NCBI GenBank assembly: GCA_934045075.1
Contig: OW203727.1
Span: forward strand, 24,503,311 to 24,567,310
Length of the DNA: 64,000 nt
Reading direction: 5' to 3'
Source of the DNA: Yponomeuta sedellus
Taxonomy: Eukaryota; Arthropoda; Insecta; Lepidoptera; Yponomeutidae
This document shows positions 63,672 through 64,000 of this stretch, piece by piece. The notes below the pieces were generated by a model. The model was given only the letters and a program-made list of their open reading frames with translations. It made no database searches and was not told the DNA's origin. The position numbers were made by a program, and so were the translations under genes. The stretch's first letter is position 1, and the number at the start of each line of letters is the position of its first letter.

Positions 63672-64000
63672 CCTACTATTATTCTCACAAAAATCACACA
63701 CTTCCTCCCACTCATCACATCACACATAAATACTACACACACAACTAACACCCATCACCACTCTCACACAACTGTAATACTGAACTCGCAATAATTATGT
63801 TTTATCTTTTTTGTTTTCTACTTTAATTTTATAATTTGCTCAATATTTTTATGCCACTGTCGGTTCTTGTTTATAATTTAGTACCTATGTAAAAATATGA
63901 AACTGTAAAAGTCGCAAAATTTTTAACTCAATAAATCCTTCACAACCAGGTCCTCACTATACAGATTCCCGTCTAGTGTGGGGACCAACGGTGAACCTTT
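63672..64000 (+). repeat. LINE-F 3' UTR, running off the window
   Basis: CA-rich sequence (ACTCATCACATCACACATAA) is followed by AACTCAATAAATCCTTC and GTCTAGTGTGGGGACCAACG. The last words recur in diverged form at 25.8 kb. The element may continue past base 64000. Confidence 0.6.

Overview
The window looks like accessory DNA from an insect nuclear genome, most likely a moth or butterfly. It is AT-rich and has no operons, no bacterial-type genes and no convincing host protein-coding exon. Its sequence is dominated by short degenerate retroposons, non-autonomous Helitrons and MITEs of the kind that fill lepidopteran genomes. The lepidopteran call rests on remembered repeat types, not on a search. 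The longest coding signals are two broken non-LTR reverse transcriptases at the right end (58.7-60.3 kb and 61.8-64.0 kb).

Family names used here are working labels. S1 is a SINE with a complete tRNA-like cloverleaf and the tail GCCTCTAAATAGGTTTTTAA. S2 is a SINE of about 370 bp whose first 100 bases follow the layout of 5S rRNA. S3 is a tRNA-headed SINE with a GGGTATCCTAGT body. S4 is a tRNA-headed SINE with AACATCGTGAGGAAACC and GCCCTGCAGTGGGACGT blocks. S5 is a SINE that ends in the tail of LINE-B. LINE-A ends in protein ..MNVDEAK..; LINE-B ends in ..EAYVQQW..; LINE-C has the 3' end GGTTGTCTGGAAGAAATTGC; LINE-D ends in ..YYNIKDYLDDNEVWN plus (ATTTC)n; LINE-E and LINE-F are the two reverse transcriptases.

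Layout. 0-4 kb holds LINE-C tails, two antisense S2 copies, S3 and S4. 4.4-5.1 kb is a decayed reverse transcriptase C-terminus. 5.1-7.2 kb is unassigned. 7.2-10.1 kb is an S1/S5/LINE-B nest. 10.1-14.8 kb is mostly unique sequence with a long-armed hairpin element at 13.66-13.87 kb. 14.8-23 kb carries S1, S3, S4, a Helitron and a LINE end. 23-33.3 kb carries S2, LINE-D tails, a TIR-element pair, more S1 and a 366 bp repeat. 33-45 kb carries S1, S2, LINE-A ends and a GC-rich island at 38.0-38.9 kb. 45-57 kb carries Helitrons, LINE-A/B/D ends and S2. 58.7-64 kb is the reverse transcriptase block.

The most informative pattern is in S1. Ten of the copies seen are inside-out: a 5' part is inverted and the inversion always starts at the same internal T5A4 stretch, while the inner junction usually differs. 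Many are bounded by target-site duplications of 7-13 bp. That fits repeated twin-primed reverse transcription at one preferred internal site. S2 is the second: its box-A-like and box-C-like motifs lie within one base of their 5S rRNA positions, and its copies have 10 bp duplications, one of them around an insert of only 19 bp. I saw no CRISPR, phage, toxin, virus or host operon-like system here.
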